A DNA stretch of 64,000 nt from an uncultured Pelagibacteraceae bacterium (GTDB lineage: Bacteria > Pseudomonadota > Alphaproteobacteria > Pelagibacterales > Pelagibacteraceae), in the NCBI GenBank assembly GCA_902623075.1, contig CACNSD010000003.1, positions 47,280 to 111,279 on the forward strand, written 5' to 3'. How positions within the stretch are numbered: the stretch's first letter is position 1; each line of letters opens with the position of its first letter. The notes below the pieces were generated by a model. That model was not told where the DNA came from and made no database searches. It saw nothing but the letters and a program-made list of their open reading frames with translations. Positions 44,939-52,980 of this stretch are shown here, piece by piece. The position numbers and the translations under genes are program-made.

Positions 44939-45712
44939 TTACTTAGCTCTTCTTCCTGCAGAACTAGTTGCAGCAGCCCAAATTACTAGACCGAATGCAA
45001 TTTTGTTAATGAAGTCAGCTAAGTTATAAACGACGTTAAGTGAGTCAGCATCTACACCACCTGTTAAGTAACCAAATACATAACCTAATGGGTAAATTGC
45101 CCAACCTACAGTAACAATCATTCTCATTGCTCCGAATGCAGTTACAAGAGCTTTATTACCACTCTTCGATGCAGCCTTACCAGCTTCACCTGAGAATACT
45201 TCGTAAAGAATGTATACCCAACCTGCCATTCCGATGATGAAACCTAGTGTAGCATTAATATATCCTGCTTCACCTAAGTATCCACCGATTAGCATCACTA
45301 ATGAACCAATTAACAGTCTCCAGAACATTCCAGAGTTTGCTTTACCAATAGCTGCTAGAATTAAATAGAATTCTACCATCTGTAAAGGCACAGTGATTAA
45401 CCAGTCAATGTATCTGTAAACAGTTGGCGAGTCTCCAGTAGCAACCCATACTTCTCTCATGTACATGTAGTGTATGAATGCAATACCAGTTACTAGACCA
45501 GCAACAATAACTGATGTTCTCCAGCCTGATGCGACGTTGCCCGCTTCCATGAAAAAGAAAGCAGTAGCTGCTAACATTCCCATAGAGATAACCCAGAATG
45601 AAATTCCTACGAAGTCATCTTGGCTCAACATCGTTGCGTCTGCTGCAATAGCTATACCTGAAAAACCTATCAAGGCCATAGCTGCTAAAGCAAACAGTTT
45701 AAGTTTTTTCAT
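44939..45712 (-). CDS. Proteorhodopsin, blue-tuned light-driven proton pump
   Basis: The 257-residue protein has a signal peptide (KLFALAAMALIGFSGIAIAA) and seven helices. The proton acceptor Asp103 and donor Glu114 lie in RYIDWLITVPLQMVEFYLIL, His81 sits in GIAFIHYMY, Asp233 and the retinal lysine Lys237 in LADFINKIAFGLVIW. The spectral-tuning residue (position 105 in the reference protein) is Gln111, the blue-absorbing form. All residues for proton pumping are in place. A strong GAGGGAG ribosome-binding site and a terminator point to high expression. Confidence 0.98.
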   Translation of the reverse strand: MKKLKLFALAAMALIGFSGIAIAADATMLSQDDFVGISFWVISMGMLAATAFFFMEAGNVASGWRTSVIVAGLVTGIAFIHYMYMREVWVATGDSPTVYRYIDWLITVPLQMVEFYLILAAIGKANSGMFWRLLIGSLVMLIGGYLGEAGYINATLGFIIGMAGWVYILYEVFSGEAGKAASKSGNKALVTAFGAMRMIVTVGWAIYPLGYVFGYLTGGVDADSLNVVYNLADFINKIAFGLVIWAAATSSAGRRAK

Positions 45713-45746
45713 AAAAAACTCCCTCTTCGTTAGTTTTTATTTATTT

Positions 45747-45779
45747 AGTTTATATAAACTAGACTTAAGTTTTCTTAAG
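45747..45779 (-). promoter_or_regulatory. Symmetrical sequences upstream of proteorhodopsin
   Basis: AGTTTATATAAACT (45747-45760) is a perfect 14-base palindrome and CTTAAG-TTTT-CTTAAG (45764-45779) is an inverted repeat just upstream of it. They lie 35 to 67 bases before the proteorhodopsin start, about where a promoter or operator belongs. TATATAAAC within the palindrome could double as a -10. No clear -35 can be fixed. The remaining 145 bases to prpE show nothing beyond AT-rich sequence. Confidence 0.4.
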
Positions 45780-45923
45780 CCAATTTCGCGGTTAATAGCA
45801 AATTAAATTAGATAAATGAAGACTTAATTGCAACTAATTCTCATTGATTTTACTTAATTTTTAAAATTAAATACAATTTATAAGTTAAAAATCAAAAAAA
45901 ATAAGGAATTCGAATCAAATTTT

Positions 45924-47825
45924 ATGCAAAGAAAATTTCAAGATATTTATGAAAAATCTATAAAAAAACCTGAAGAATTTTGGCAAGAAGCCTCGGAAGA
46001 CATCTTTTGGTTTAAAAAACCAACAAAAATTTTGAATAACTCTAACCCTCCTTTTTACAAATGGTTCGAAGATGGTGTCACAAATACCTGTTATAACGCC
46101 TTAGACATCCATATTGATCAAGGAAGAGGTCAAAAGATAGCTTTAATCTACGATAGTCCAATTACAGGTAACAAAAGTCAGTTCACTTACGAGGAATTAA
46201 GGTCAAAGGTCTCTAAGTTTGCAGGGGCATTAAAATCTCAAGGGGCTAATAAAGGGGATCGGGTGATTATTTACATGCCAATGATTCCTGAAGCAGTGGT
46301 TGCTATGCTTGCTTGTGCAAGAATTGGGGCCATCCACTCAGTAGTATTTGGAGGGTTTGCCTCAAATGAGCTTGCCAGTAGAATAGATGATAGTAAAGCA
46401 AAGATATTAGTGACCGCGTCATGTGGTTTTGAGCCAGGAAGAACTGTTGAGTACAAACCACTTGTGGATGAAGCTATAAAAATAGCTAATCACAAAGTTG
46501 AAAAGATGATTTTGTATCAAAGACCTGGTCACGAAGTTAAATTAAATTCTCCAAATGAGATAAGTTGGGAAGAAGTTGTTTCCAATGCAAAAAATGCTGA
46601 GTGTGTTGAGATGAATTCCAATGAATTTGCTTATATTTTATATACGTCAGGAACTACTGGAACTCCTAAAGGTATAGTTAGAGACATTGGAGGTCATATT
46701 GTTGCTCTCAAATGGACGATGAAAAATATTTACAACATTGATGCAGATGATATTTGGTGGTCAGCAAGTGATATAGGTTGGATTGTTGGTCACTCTTATA
46801 TTGTTTACGCTCCTTTATTCAAAGGATGCACTACAGTTTTGTTTGAAGGTAAGCCTGTAGGAACTCCAGATGCTGGTGCTTTCTGGAAAATTATTTCAGA
46901 TTACAAAGTAAAATCTCTTTTTACAGCTCCAACAGCTTTTAGAGCAATCAAGAAAGAAGACCCAGAGGGTAAATTTTTCTCAAAATATGATTTAAGTAGT
47001 TTTGAAAGCTTATTTCTTGCAGGAGAAAGAGCTGATCCAGATACAATTAAGTGGGCTGAGAATTTACTTAAAGTTCCAGTAATTGATCATTGGTGGCAAA
47101 CCGAAACTAGTTGGGCTATTAGTTCAAATTGTACTGGTATTGAAATGATGGAAACCAAATATGGTTCAGCCTGTAAAGCTGTACCTGGGTATGATGTTAA
47201 AATCATAAAACCAGATCAATCTTTAGCTAAACCAAATGAAATGGGGGATATCGTTGTGAAACTTCCTTTGCCCCCGGGTACATTCCCAACATTATGGAAT
47301 GCAAATCAAAGATATAAAGAAAACTATATGTCTAATTATGAAGGATATTATCAAACATATGATGCAGGTCACATTGATGACGATGGTTATATTTGGATTA
47401 TGTCTAGAACTGATGACATTATAAATGTTGCTGGTCACAGATTATCTACAGGTGCCATTGAAGAAGTATTGTCAGAACATCAATCTGTTGCTGAATGTGC
47501 AGTGCTTGGAATAGCAGATAAATTAAAAGGTCAATTGCCTATTGGATTAGTAGTTCTAAAATCTGGTGTTGATAAAGATAATAATACTATATCAAAAGAA
47601 TGCGTTCAGATGGTTAGGGATAAAATAGGCCCAGTTGCTGCATTTAAAGTCGTGATTGTTATTAAACGATTACCAAAAACAAGATCAGGAAAAATTTTAA
47701 GAGGAACTATAAGAAAAATTGCAGATGGTGTTGAATATAAAATTCCTCCTACAATTGATGATCCTGCAATTCTAACAGAAATCAAAGAAGATTTAATTAA
47801 ATACAAAATCTTAAATAATGGTTAA
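45924..47825 (+). CDS. prpE: Propionyl-CoA synthetase (acetyl-CoA synthetase family)
   Basis: The 633-residue adenylating enzyme shows FKKPTKILNNSNPPFYKWFEDGVTNTCYNALD, SVVFGGFASNELASRIDDSKAKILVTASCGFEPGRTVEYKP (PrpE-like rather than Acs-like), AYILYTSGTTGTPKGIVRDIGGH, WWQTETSW and the catalytic lysine in KTRSGKILRGT. It activates propionate, and perhaps other short acids, to acyl-CoA. An AAGGAAT ribosome-binding sequence precedes the ATG. It overlaps the SMR gene by eight bases. Confidence 0.92.
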   Translation: MQRKFQDIYEKSIKKPEEFWQEASEDIFWFKKPTKILNNSNPPFYKWFEDGVTNTCYNALDIHIDQGRGQKIALIYDSPITGNKSQFTYEELRSKVSKFAGALKSQGANKGDRVIIYMPMIPEAVVAMLACARIGAIHSVVFGGFASNELASRIDDSKAKILVTASCGFEPGRTVEYKPLVDEAIKIANHKVEKMILYQRPGHEVKLNSPNEISWEEVVSNAKNAECVEMNSNEFAYILYTSGTTGTPKGIVRDIGGHIVALKWTMKNIYNIDADDIWWSASDIGWIVGHSYIVYAPLFKGCTTVLFEGKPVGTPDAGAFWKIISDYKVKSLFTAPTAFRAIKKEDPEGKFFSKYDLSSFESLFLAGERADPDTIKWAENLLKVPVIDHWWQTETSWAISSNCTGIEMMETKYGSACKAVPGYDVKIIKPDQSLAKPNEMGDIVVKLPLPPGTFPTLWNANQRYKENYMSNYEGYYQTYDAGHIDDDGYIWIMSRTDDIINVAGHRLSTGAIEEVLSEHQSVAECAVLGIADKLKGQLPIGLVVLKSGVDKDNNTISKECVQMVRDKIGPVAAFKVVIVIKRLPKTRSGKILRGTIRKIADGVEYKIPPTIDDPAILTEIKEDLIKYKILNNG

Positions 47826-48150
47826 AACTTATATTTTTTTAATCGCTGCAATATTTTGTGAAGTTGCTGGAACAATGCTACTTCCTGTATCTCAAAATTT
47901 TACAAAAATTATACCAACAGTTGCTTTATCTATATTTTATCTGACAGCTTTTTATTTATTAACTTTTGTTGTTAACAAACTTCCAATAGCTATTGTGTAT
48001 GCAACATGGAGTGGTTTAGGGATTTTTACTATCGCAATCCTGGGCTATATATTTTTTAAACAAACTTTAGCTTGGCAAGCAATATTAGGATTATTTTTAA
48101 TTGTAATTGGTGTGATACTAGTAAATAGTTTTACTGGAAAGCTTAGCTAA
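47818..48150 (+). CDS. Small multidrug resistance (SMR/EmrE-like) transporter
   Basis: The 110-residue, four-helix membrane protein starts TYIFLIAAIFCEVAGTMLLPVSQNFTK, with the conserved membrane glutamate of SMR proteins at Glu14, and continues PIAIVYATWSGLGIFTIAILGYIFFKQ. These proteins exchange cationic compounds or guanidinium/polyamines for protons as dimers. It is read from the same unit as prpE and ends overlapping the convergent dihydroorotase by eight bases. Confidence 0.93.
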   Translation: MVKTYIFLIAAIFCEVAGTMLLPVSQNFTKIIPTVALSIFYLTAFYLLTFVVNKLPIAIVYATWSGLGIFTIAILGYIFFKQTLAWQAILGLFLIVIGVILVNSFTGKLS

Positions 48151-49450
48151 ACTGTAAAGGGGTTCCGTCAGGATCACCTAAAATTTTCCCATCCTGCATT
48201 TTAACTTTACCAGCAATAATCGTATGAGTTGGTGTTCCTTTAAATTTAAATCCATTAAATGGTGACCATTTACATTTGCTCTCTATATTTTCGTTTTTAA
48301 TCTCAATAGTCTTGTTCATGTCTACGATAGTAAAGTCTGCATCATAACCTTCTTTAATAAATCCTTTATTTTTAATACCAAAAATTTTAACTGGATTTTC
48401 ACAAACAAAATTCATCAATTGATTAAGTGATAATTTTCCATCATTTATGTGATTTAGCATCACAGGCATTAAAGTTTGAACTCCTGGCATTCCTGAAGGA
48501 GTATTTGGATATACCTTATCTTTATTTTCTTTTAAATGCGGAGCATGATCAGACCCTATAGTATCATTGAAGTTATTTCTTACCCCATACCACAATCTAT
48601 CATAATGAGATTTATCTCTTAAGGGTGGGTTCATCTGAGCATAAGTCCCAAGCTTGTCATAACAATCTGGGGCGTAAAGAGTTAAATGCTGAGGAGTAAT
48701 CTCAAATGTAATGTTTCCTTTGTGTTGAGATAGAAAATCAATTTCTTCTTTTGTTGTAATATGAAGTACATGAGCTTTTTTATTATGCTTTTCTGCTATT
48801 CGAACAATTTTTCTAGTAGATGCTATTGCACATTCTGCACTTCTCCATACTGGATGGGTATGAACATCGCCCTCTTTTATTAATTTCTTGTTTACTTTTA
48901 AAATTGCTTCATCCTCAGAATGGACCGCTACTACTTTTGAAGCATTTTTAAAAACTTTATCTATATCGTCTTCTTCAGCAACTAATAAATTACCTGTTGA
49001 GGATCCAGCAAAAAGTTTAATTCCACAACATCCTTCTAAACCTTCTAAACTTGCTAAATCATCTGCATTATCTGCTGTTGCCCCAAAATAAAAAGCATAA
49101 TTAGAATACATTCTATTCTTAGCGAGATCTAATTTCCTTTGAAATTCCTTCATATTAGAAGTTGGTGGATTAGTGTTGGGCATTTCGAATACACTTGTAA
49201 TACCTCCTGCTATTGCTGCTCTACTACCTGAGTGAAGATCCTCAGTATCTGTTGATCCTGGCTCTCTAAAATGTGTTTGGGTATCTATGCAACCAGGTAA
49301 TACTGTATGGCCTTCTGCATTAATTGTATCTTTTGCTTCTTCTGAAATTTGACCAATCTTTTGAATTTTTCCATCTTTTATAGCAACATCTACATCTTTT
49401 AACTCACCATCGATGTAACATTGTCCGTTTTTAATTATAAGATCTAACAT
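48143..49450 (-). CDS. pyrC: Dihydroorotase (class I amidohydrolase)
   Basis: The 435-residue zinc hydrolase shows LPGCIDTQTHFREPGSTDTEDLHSGSRAAIAGGITSVFEMPNT with the HxH metal site in TQTHFREPG as THF, the bridging lysine in GIKLFAGSSTG, VVAVHSEDE, AHVLHITT and the catalytic aspartate in TIGSDHAPH. It closes carbamoyl aspartate to dihydroorotate in pyrimidine synthesis. Allantoinase and hydantoinase are close relatives, but the length and SGMPGVQTLMPVML favour dihydroorotase. Confidence 0.88.
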   Translation of the reverse strand: MLDLIIKNGQCYIDGELKDVDVAIKDGKIQKIGQISEEAKDTINAEGHTVLPGCIDTQTHFREPGSTDTEDLHSGSRAAIAGGITSVFEMPNTNPPTSNMKEFQRKLDLAKNRMYSNYAFYFGATADNADDLASLEGLEGCCGIKLFAGSSTGNLLVAEEDDIDKVFKNASKVVAVHSEDEAILKVNKKLIKEGDVHTHPVWRSAECAIASTRKIVRIAEKHNKKAHVLHITTKEEIDFLSQHKGNITFEITPQHLTLYAPDCYDKLGTYAQMNPPLRDKSHYDRLWYGVRNNFNDTIGSDHAPHLKENKDKVYPNTPSGMPGVQTLMPVMLNHINDGKLSLNQLMNFVCENPVKIFGIKNKGFIKEGYDADFTIVDMNKTIEIKNENIESKCKWSPFNGFKFKGTPTHTIIAGKVKMQDGKILGDPDGTPLQFS

Positions 49451-49493
49451 TTTAAAAAAATGTTATTATATTACATTCTATAATTAATCAATT

Positions 49494-50384
49494 ATGAATA
49501 TAAAAAACGTTTATATTTTAGATGATAGAGCAATTCTTTATATTAATGGAGAAGATGCAAAAGAGTTTCTTCAAAATCTCATTAGTAATGACATAAACAA
49601 AGTGAGCGATGTAAATAGTTGTTTTAGTTCATTGCTTACACCCCAAGGTAAATTTTTATATGAATTTATAATCGTAAAACATAAGTCTGGATATCTTTTA
49701 GATTGTGAAAAACCTCAAGCAGAGGAGTTATTCAAACAATTATCTCTATATAAGCTAAGATCAAAAGTTGAAATTCTCAATTTAAGTAATGAATTTGTTG
49801 TAGCAGCTTTTTCTCAAGAAAAATTTTTGACTTTTGATGATACAAAAGATCAATGCGGATTTACTATTAAATATAGAGAAGATCCAATTTTTTTAGATCC
49901 AAGAAATAAGAATTTGGGTGCTAGATTAATTATTAATTTAGAAAAACTTTATTTATCTTTAAAAAAACTAGATCTTCATGATGCTGATCTTAAGGAATAT
50001 TATTCATTAAGTCATAGTCTTGGAATAGTTCCAAAAGATTTAAATAAATTACAAAACAAATTATTTGGTATTGAATGTAATTTTGAAGAATTAAATGGAA
50101 TTGATTTCAAAAAAGGCTGTTATGTTGGCCAAGAAAATACAGCGCGAATTAAATTAAAGAACAAACTCTCAAAAAGGTTATTTCCAATTAATATAATAAA
50201 TGGAAAAATATATGAAGGCGAAAGTATTTATAATAATGAAATTGAAATAGGTAAGGTTTTAATTGATAGTGGCTACCCTTTTGCTTTAATTAAATACTTA
50301 AACGAAAACTTTGAAGAAAAAGCAAATTTTAAAACAAAAGAAGCTTCGATAAATATCAATAAACCTGATTGGATAAAAAACTAA
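49494..50384 (+). CDS. ygfZ: YgfZ/IBA57-family folate-binding protein for Fe-S cluster maturation
   Basis: The 296-residue protein resembles GcvT in its N-terminal half (DDRAILYINGEDAKEFLQNLISNDINKV, LTPQGKFLYEFIIV) and carries the YgfZ signature FKKGCYVGQENTARIKLKNKLSKRL with the family cysteine. It uses a folate to help build or repair certain Fe-S enzymes. Together with 4Fe-4S NadA encoded nearby it fits a standard set. It ends five bases before the convergent 53-residue gene. Confidence 0.92.
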   Translation: MNIKNVYILDDRAILYINGEDAKEFLQNLISNDINKVSDVNSCFSSLLTPQGKFLYEFIIVKHKSGYLLDCEKPQAEELFKQLSLYKLRSKVEILNLSNEFVVAAFSQEKFLTFDDTKDQCGFTIKYREDPIFLDPRNKNLGARLIINLEKLYLSLKKLDLHDADLKEYYSLSHSLGIVPKDLNKLQNKLFGIECNFEELNGIDFKKGCYVGQENTARIKLKNKLSKRLFPINIINGKIYEGESIYNNEIEIGKVLIDSGYPFALIKYLNENFEEKANFKTKEASININKPDWIKN

Positions 50385-50389
50385 TTTTC

Positions 50390-50551
50390 TCATTTAAATA
50401 AATAAACAATCATTAAAATTATAAAAACTACAATAATCCAAATACTGAGATTTTTAAGAAATTGCTTTAATTGAGAATTTGATTGTAAAAAACTTGGTAG
50501 AACTAAAAGAAAAACCCCAAGCATAAATATTACTGAAAGTAATTTATCCAT
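50390..50551 (-). CDS. Small two-helix membrane protein downstream of tRNA-Leu
   Basis: The 53-residue protein starts at the ATG at 50551 behind a good ribosome-binding site (GGAG, eight bases upstream); a longer frame would run into the tRNA and is rejected. It has two hydrophobic segments, LLSVIFMLGVFLLVLPSF and IWIIVVFIILMIVYLF, around a polar hairpin. It begins 27 bases after the end of the tRNA on the same strand and may be read from the tRNA transcript. It could be of the twin-helix inner-membrane type. No family is recognised. Confidence 0.75.
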   Translation of the reverse strand: MDKLLSVIFMLGVFLLVLPSFLQSNSQLKQFLKNLSIWIIVVFIILMIVYLFK

Positions 50552-50577
50552 CAAAAACTCCAATATAAAATTCACTT

Positions 50578-50663
50578 TGGTGCGGTCGGAGAGACTCGAA
50601 CTCTCATGGACTAAGTCCACACGGCCCTCAACCGTGCCTGTCTACCAATTTCAGCACGACCGC
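50578..50663 (-). tRNA. tRNA-Leu (anticodon GAG), CCA encoded
   Basis: Read on the minus strand, the acceptor GCGGTCG pairs with CGACCGC at the other end, with discriminator A and CCA encoded in the gene. The anticodon stem CACGG/CCGTG holds the loop TTGAGGG, giving anticodon GAG (leucine CUC/CUU). The long variable arm GGAC-TTA-GTCC and the T arm GAGAG-TTCGAGT-CTCTC confirm a class II tRNA-Leu of 86 bases including CCA. It is the only tRNA seen in the window. Confidence 0.98.
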
Positions 50664-50718
50664 ATTATGTGTCATAATAAATGAATGACAATCATCATTC
50701 AAATTGGTAAAAAACGTC

Positions 50719-51708
50719 ATGGAATTTACACAAGAAGTAAGAAAAGCAACAGATCCTATTTATCAAAAGATTTCAAAGATAATGCCAGAGATAGAGTGGT
50801 CTGTGCACGCTCCATATATTCATCGGATTAATCAATTAAAAAAAGAGAAAAATGCAATCATTCTTGCTCATAATTATCAAACTCCTGAAATTTATCATGG
50901 TATATCAGATGTTGCTGCTGACTCTTTAGCTCTAGCTATAGAGGCGTCAAAAACAAGTGCAGATATAATTGTTATGGCTGGAGTTCATTTCATGGCAGAA
51001 ACTTCAAAATTGATGAGTCCAGAAAAAAAAGTTTTACTTCCTGATATGGGCGCAGGTTGTTCATTATCATCATCAGTAACAGGTAAAGACGTAAGATTGC
51101 TTAAAGAAAAATATCCAGGTGTCCCTGTTGTTTCGTACGTAAATACCTCAGCAGATGTTAAGGCGGAAACAGATATTTGTTGTACATCTGCAAATGCAGT
51201 TAAAATTGTAGAGTCTTTAGGTGTCAAAAAAGTTATATTTTTACCAGACGACTACCTAGCAAAATATGTTGCTTCTCAAACAAATGTAGAAATTATTGCT
51301 TGGAAAGGGATATGCATGGTTCACGACCAATTTAATGAAAAAGAAATACATGATATTAGAAAAAATAACCCTGGTATTAAAATCATAGCACATCCAGAAT
51401 GTCCTCCAGAAGTAATTAAAGCAAGTGACTTTGCTGGATCAACCGGTGGCATGATTGATTATGTTAAAAACAATCAACCTAAAAAAGTTATGATGGTTAC
51501 TGAATGCTCAATGAGTGATAATATTCAAGTTGAAAATCCAAATGTAGAATTTATTAGACCATGTAATCTTTGTCCTCATATGAAAAAAATTACTCTTCCA
51601 AAAATATTAGATTGTTTAGAGAATGAGACTGGCGAAATAATAATGGATAAAGAAACGATTGAAAAAGCAAGAATTCCTGTTGAAAGAATGGCTGCAATCG
51701 GCAGATAA
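50719..51708 (+). CDS. nadA: Quinolinate synthase A
   Basis: I choose the ATG at 50719 (329 residues, MEFTQEVRKATDPIYQK); an in-frame TTG 15 bases earlier is also open. The three cluster cysteines lie in DMGAGCSLSSS, ETDICCTSANA and RPCNLCPHMKKI, with AHNYQTPEIYHGISDVAADSLALA at the substrate site. It condenses iminoaspartate with dihydroxyacetone phosphate to quinolinate with a 4Fe-4S cluster. It lies four bases before nadC. No nadB is present, so the iminoaspartate source is encoded elsewhere. Confidence 0.96.
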   Translation: MEFTQEVRKATDPIYQKISKIMPEIEWSVHAPYIHRINQLKKEKNAIILAHNYQTPEIYHGISDVAADSLALAIEASKTSADIIVMAGVHFMAETSKLMSPEKKVLLPDMGAGCSLSSSVTGKDVRLLKEKYPGVPVVSYVNTSADVKAETDICCTSANAVKIVESLGVKKVIFLPDDYLAKYVASQTNVEIIAWKGICMVHDQFNEKEIHDIRKNNPGIKIIAHPECPPEVIKASDFAGSTGGMIDYVKNNQPKKVMMVTECSMSDNIQVENPNVEFIRPCNLCPHMKKITLPKILDCLENETGEIIMDKETIEKARIPVERMAAIGR

Positions 51709-51712
51709 CTAA

Positions 51713-52546
51713 GTGTCAAAAATTAAACTCAGTAAAGAATTTATAAGAGGTACAGTCAAACTAGCATTAAATGAAGATCTTTATCCCTTAGGAGATATCA
51801 CATCAAGTCTGATTAGTAATGAGAAAAAAATAAAAGTTAAATTAATCTTAAATCAAAACGCAATTGTTGGAGGACTTTTATTTGCTAAACAAGCTTTTTC
51901 ACTAATTGATAATAAAATAAAATTTATTATAAAAAAAAAAGATGGTTCTAGAGCTAAAAAAGGTAACTTGATTGCCATCATCAAAGGTAAAGCAAAAAAT
52001 ATTTTAATTGCTGAAAGAGTTGCTTTAAATTTCTTGTCTCATATCTCTGGAATAGCAACTAAAACCAACCAGTTTGTAAAATTAGCTGGAAAAAAAACTA
52101 AAATTTGTTGTACCAGAAAAACAATTCCAAACTTAAGAGTTATACAAAAGTATGCAGTAAAATTAGGTGGTGGAACAAATCATAGGTTCAATTTAAGCGA
52201 TGAATATTTAATTAAAGATAATCATATAGCAAGTTCAGATTTAAAAAGTTTAGTTCTAAAGGCAATTAAAAATAAAAAAGGAAAAAAAATAACAGTTGAG
52301 GTTGATACAATCCAACAGCTTAAATCAATTTTGGGTCTAAAATTTAATACACTTCTACTAGACAATATGAGTATTAAAAATTTAAGAAAAGGTGTAAAAA
52401 TTGCAAAAAAACTTTACGAGACTGAAGCCTCTGGCAATGTTAACTTAAAAAATGTAAAAGCCATTGCTTCAACTGGTGTAAATAGAATTTCTGTTGGAAG
52501 TATTACTCACAGCGTCCCTGCAGTTGACTTTAAATTAGAAATTTAA
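51713..52546 (+). CDS. nadC: Nicotinate-nucleotide pyrophosphorylase (quinolinate phosphoribosyltransferase)
   Basis: The 277-residue enzyme starts at a GTG codon and shows ALNEDLYPLGDITSSLI, ERVALNFLSHISGIATKTNQFVK, KTKICCTRKTIPNLRVIQKYAVKLGGGTNHRFNLSDEYLIKDNH and the C-terminal IASTGVNRISVGSITHSVPAVDFKLEI. It makes nicotinate mononucleotide from quinolinate. It forms a two-gene NAD operon with nadA and overlaps the convergent MazG-like gene by four bases. Confidence 0.96.
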   Translation: MSKIKLSKEFIRGTVKLALNEDLYPLGDITSSLISNEKKIKVKLILNQNAIVGGLLFAKQAFSLIDNKIKFIIKKKDGSRAKKGNLIAIIKGKAKNILIAERVALNFLSHISGIATKTNQFVKLAGKKTKICCTRKTIPNLRVIQKYAVKLGGGTNHRFNLSDEYLIKDNHIASSDLKSLVLKAIKNKKGKKITVEVDTIQQLKSILGLKFNTLLLDNMSIKNLRKGVKIAKKLYETEASGNVNLKNVKAIASTGVNRISVGSITHSVPAVDFKLEI

Positions 52547-52914
52547 TTCACAAACTTTGATAGATCTGGCTTAAAAAAGTTGGGGCCTTTCATGACTTTT
52601 CCAGACTCATTGAAAATTGGCTTCCCATTTTCATCTAACTTGCTCATATTTGAATTCTGAACTTCATTAAAGCATTTGTCTAAATCTATTCCAAATGCAT
52701 GACCTGCCCCATAAGTTACATATAATATATCTGTAAGCGCATCAGCTACTTCCAATAAATCCTTATTATTCATAGCTTCTGTGAGCTCCTCTAATTCTTC
52801 TTTAATGAGATCTATTCTTAATTTATTTATTTTTTCAGTACTAAATGATGGTTTAGTTTTAACTTCCTGACCAAAAGTTTTCATGAAAGTGCCTACTTTA
52901 CTAAAATTCGACAT
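52543..52914 (-). CDS. MazG/HisE-like all-alpha NTP pyrophosphohydrolase
   Basis: The 123-residue protein has the MazG-superfamily acidic helix-loop-helix: DLIKEELEELTEAMNNKDLLEVADALTDILYVTYGAGHAFGIDLDKCFNEVQNSNMSK, with the metal-binding EExxE and ExxD sets. This is the pattern of phage-MazG-like and PRA-PH-like phosphohydrolases, which remove pyrophosphate from nucleotides or related molecules. The precise substrate is not shown by sequence. Confidence 0.88.
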   Translation of the reverse strand: MSNFSKVGTFMKTFGQEVKTKPSFSTEKINKLRIDLIKEELEELTEAMNNKDLLEVADALTDILYVTYGAGHAFGIDLDKCFNEVQNSNMSKLDENGKPIFNESGKVMKGPNFFKPDLSKFVN

Positions 52915-52980
52915 AATGCTCCTGTATGTTTTTAAAAATTTATTGTATGTTAATAATTATTTGTTACTTAAAATTTATCA

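Noticed and set aside
45474..45806. 110-codon frame antisense to the start of proteorhodopsin
   Set aside because: It runs through the proteorhodopsin signal peptide and promoter on the other strand; a shadow frame.
50552..50620. N-terminal extension of the 53-residue protein
   Set aside because: It would read through the 3' half of tRNA-Leu; the ATG at 50551 has a proper ribosome-binding site.
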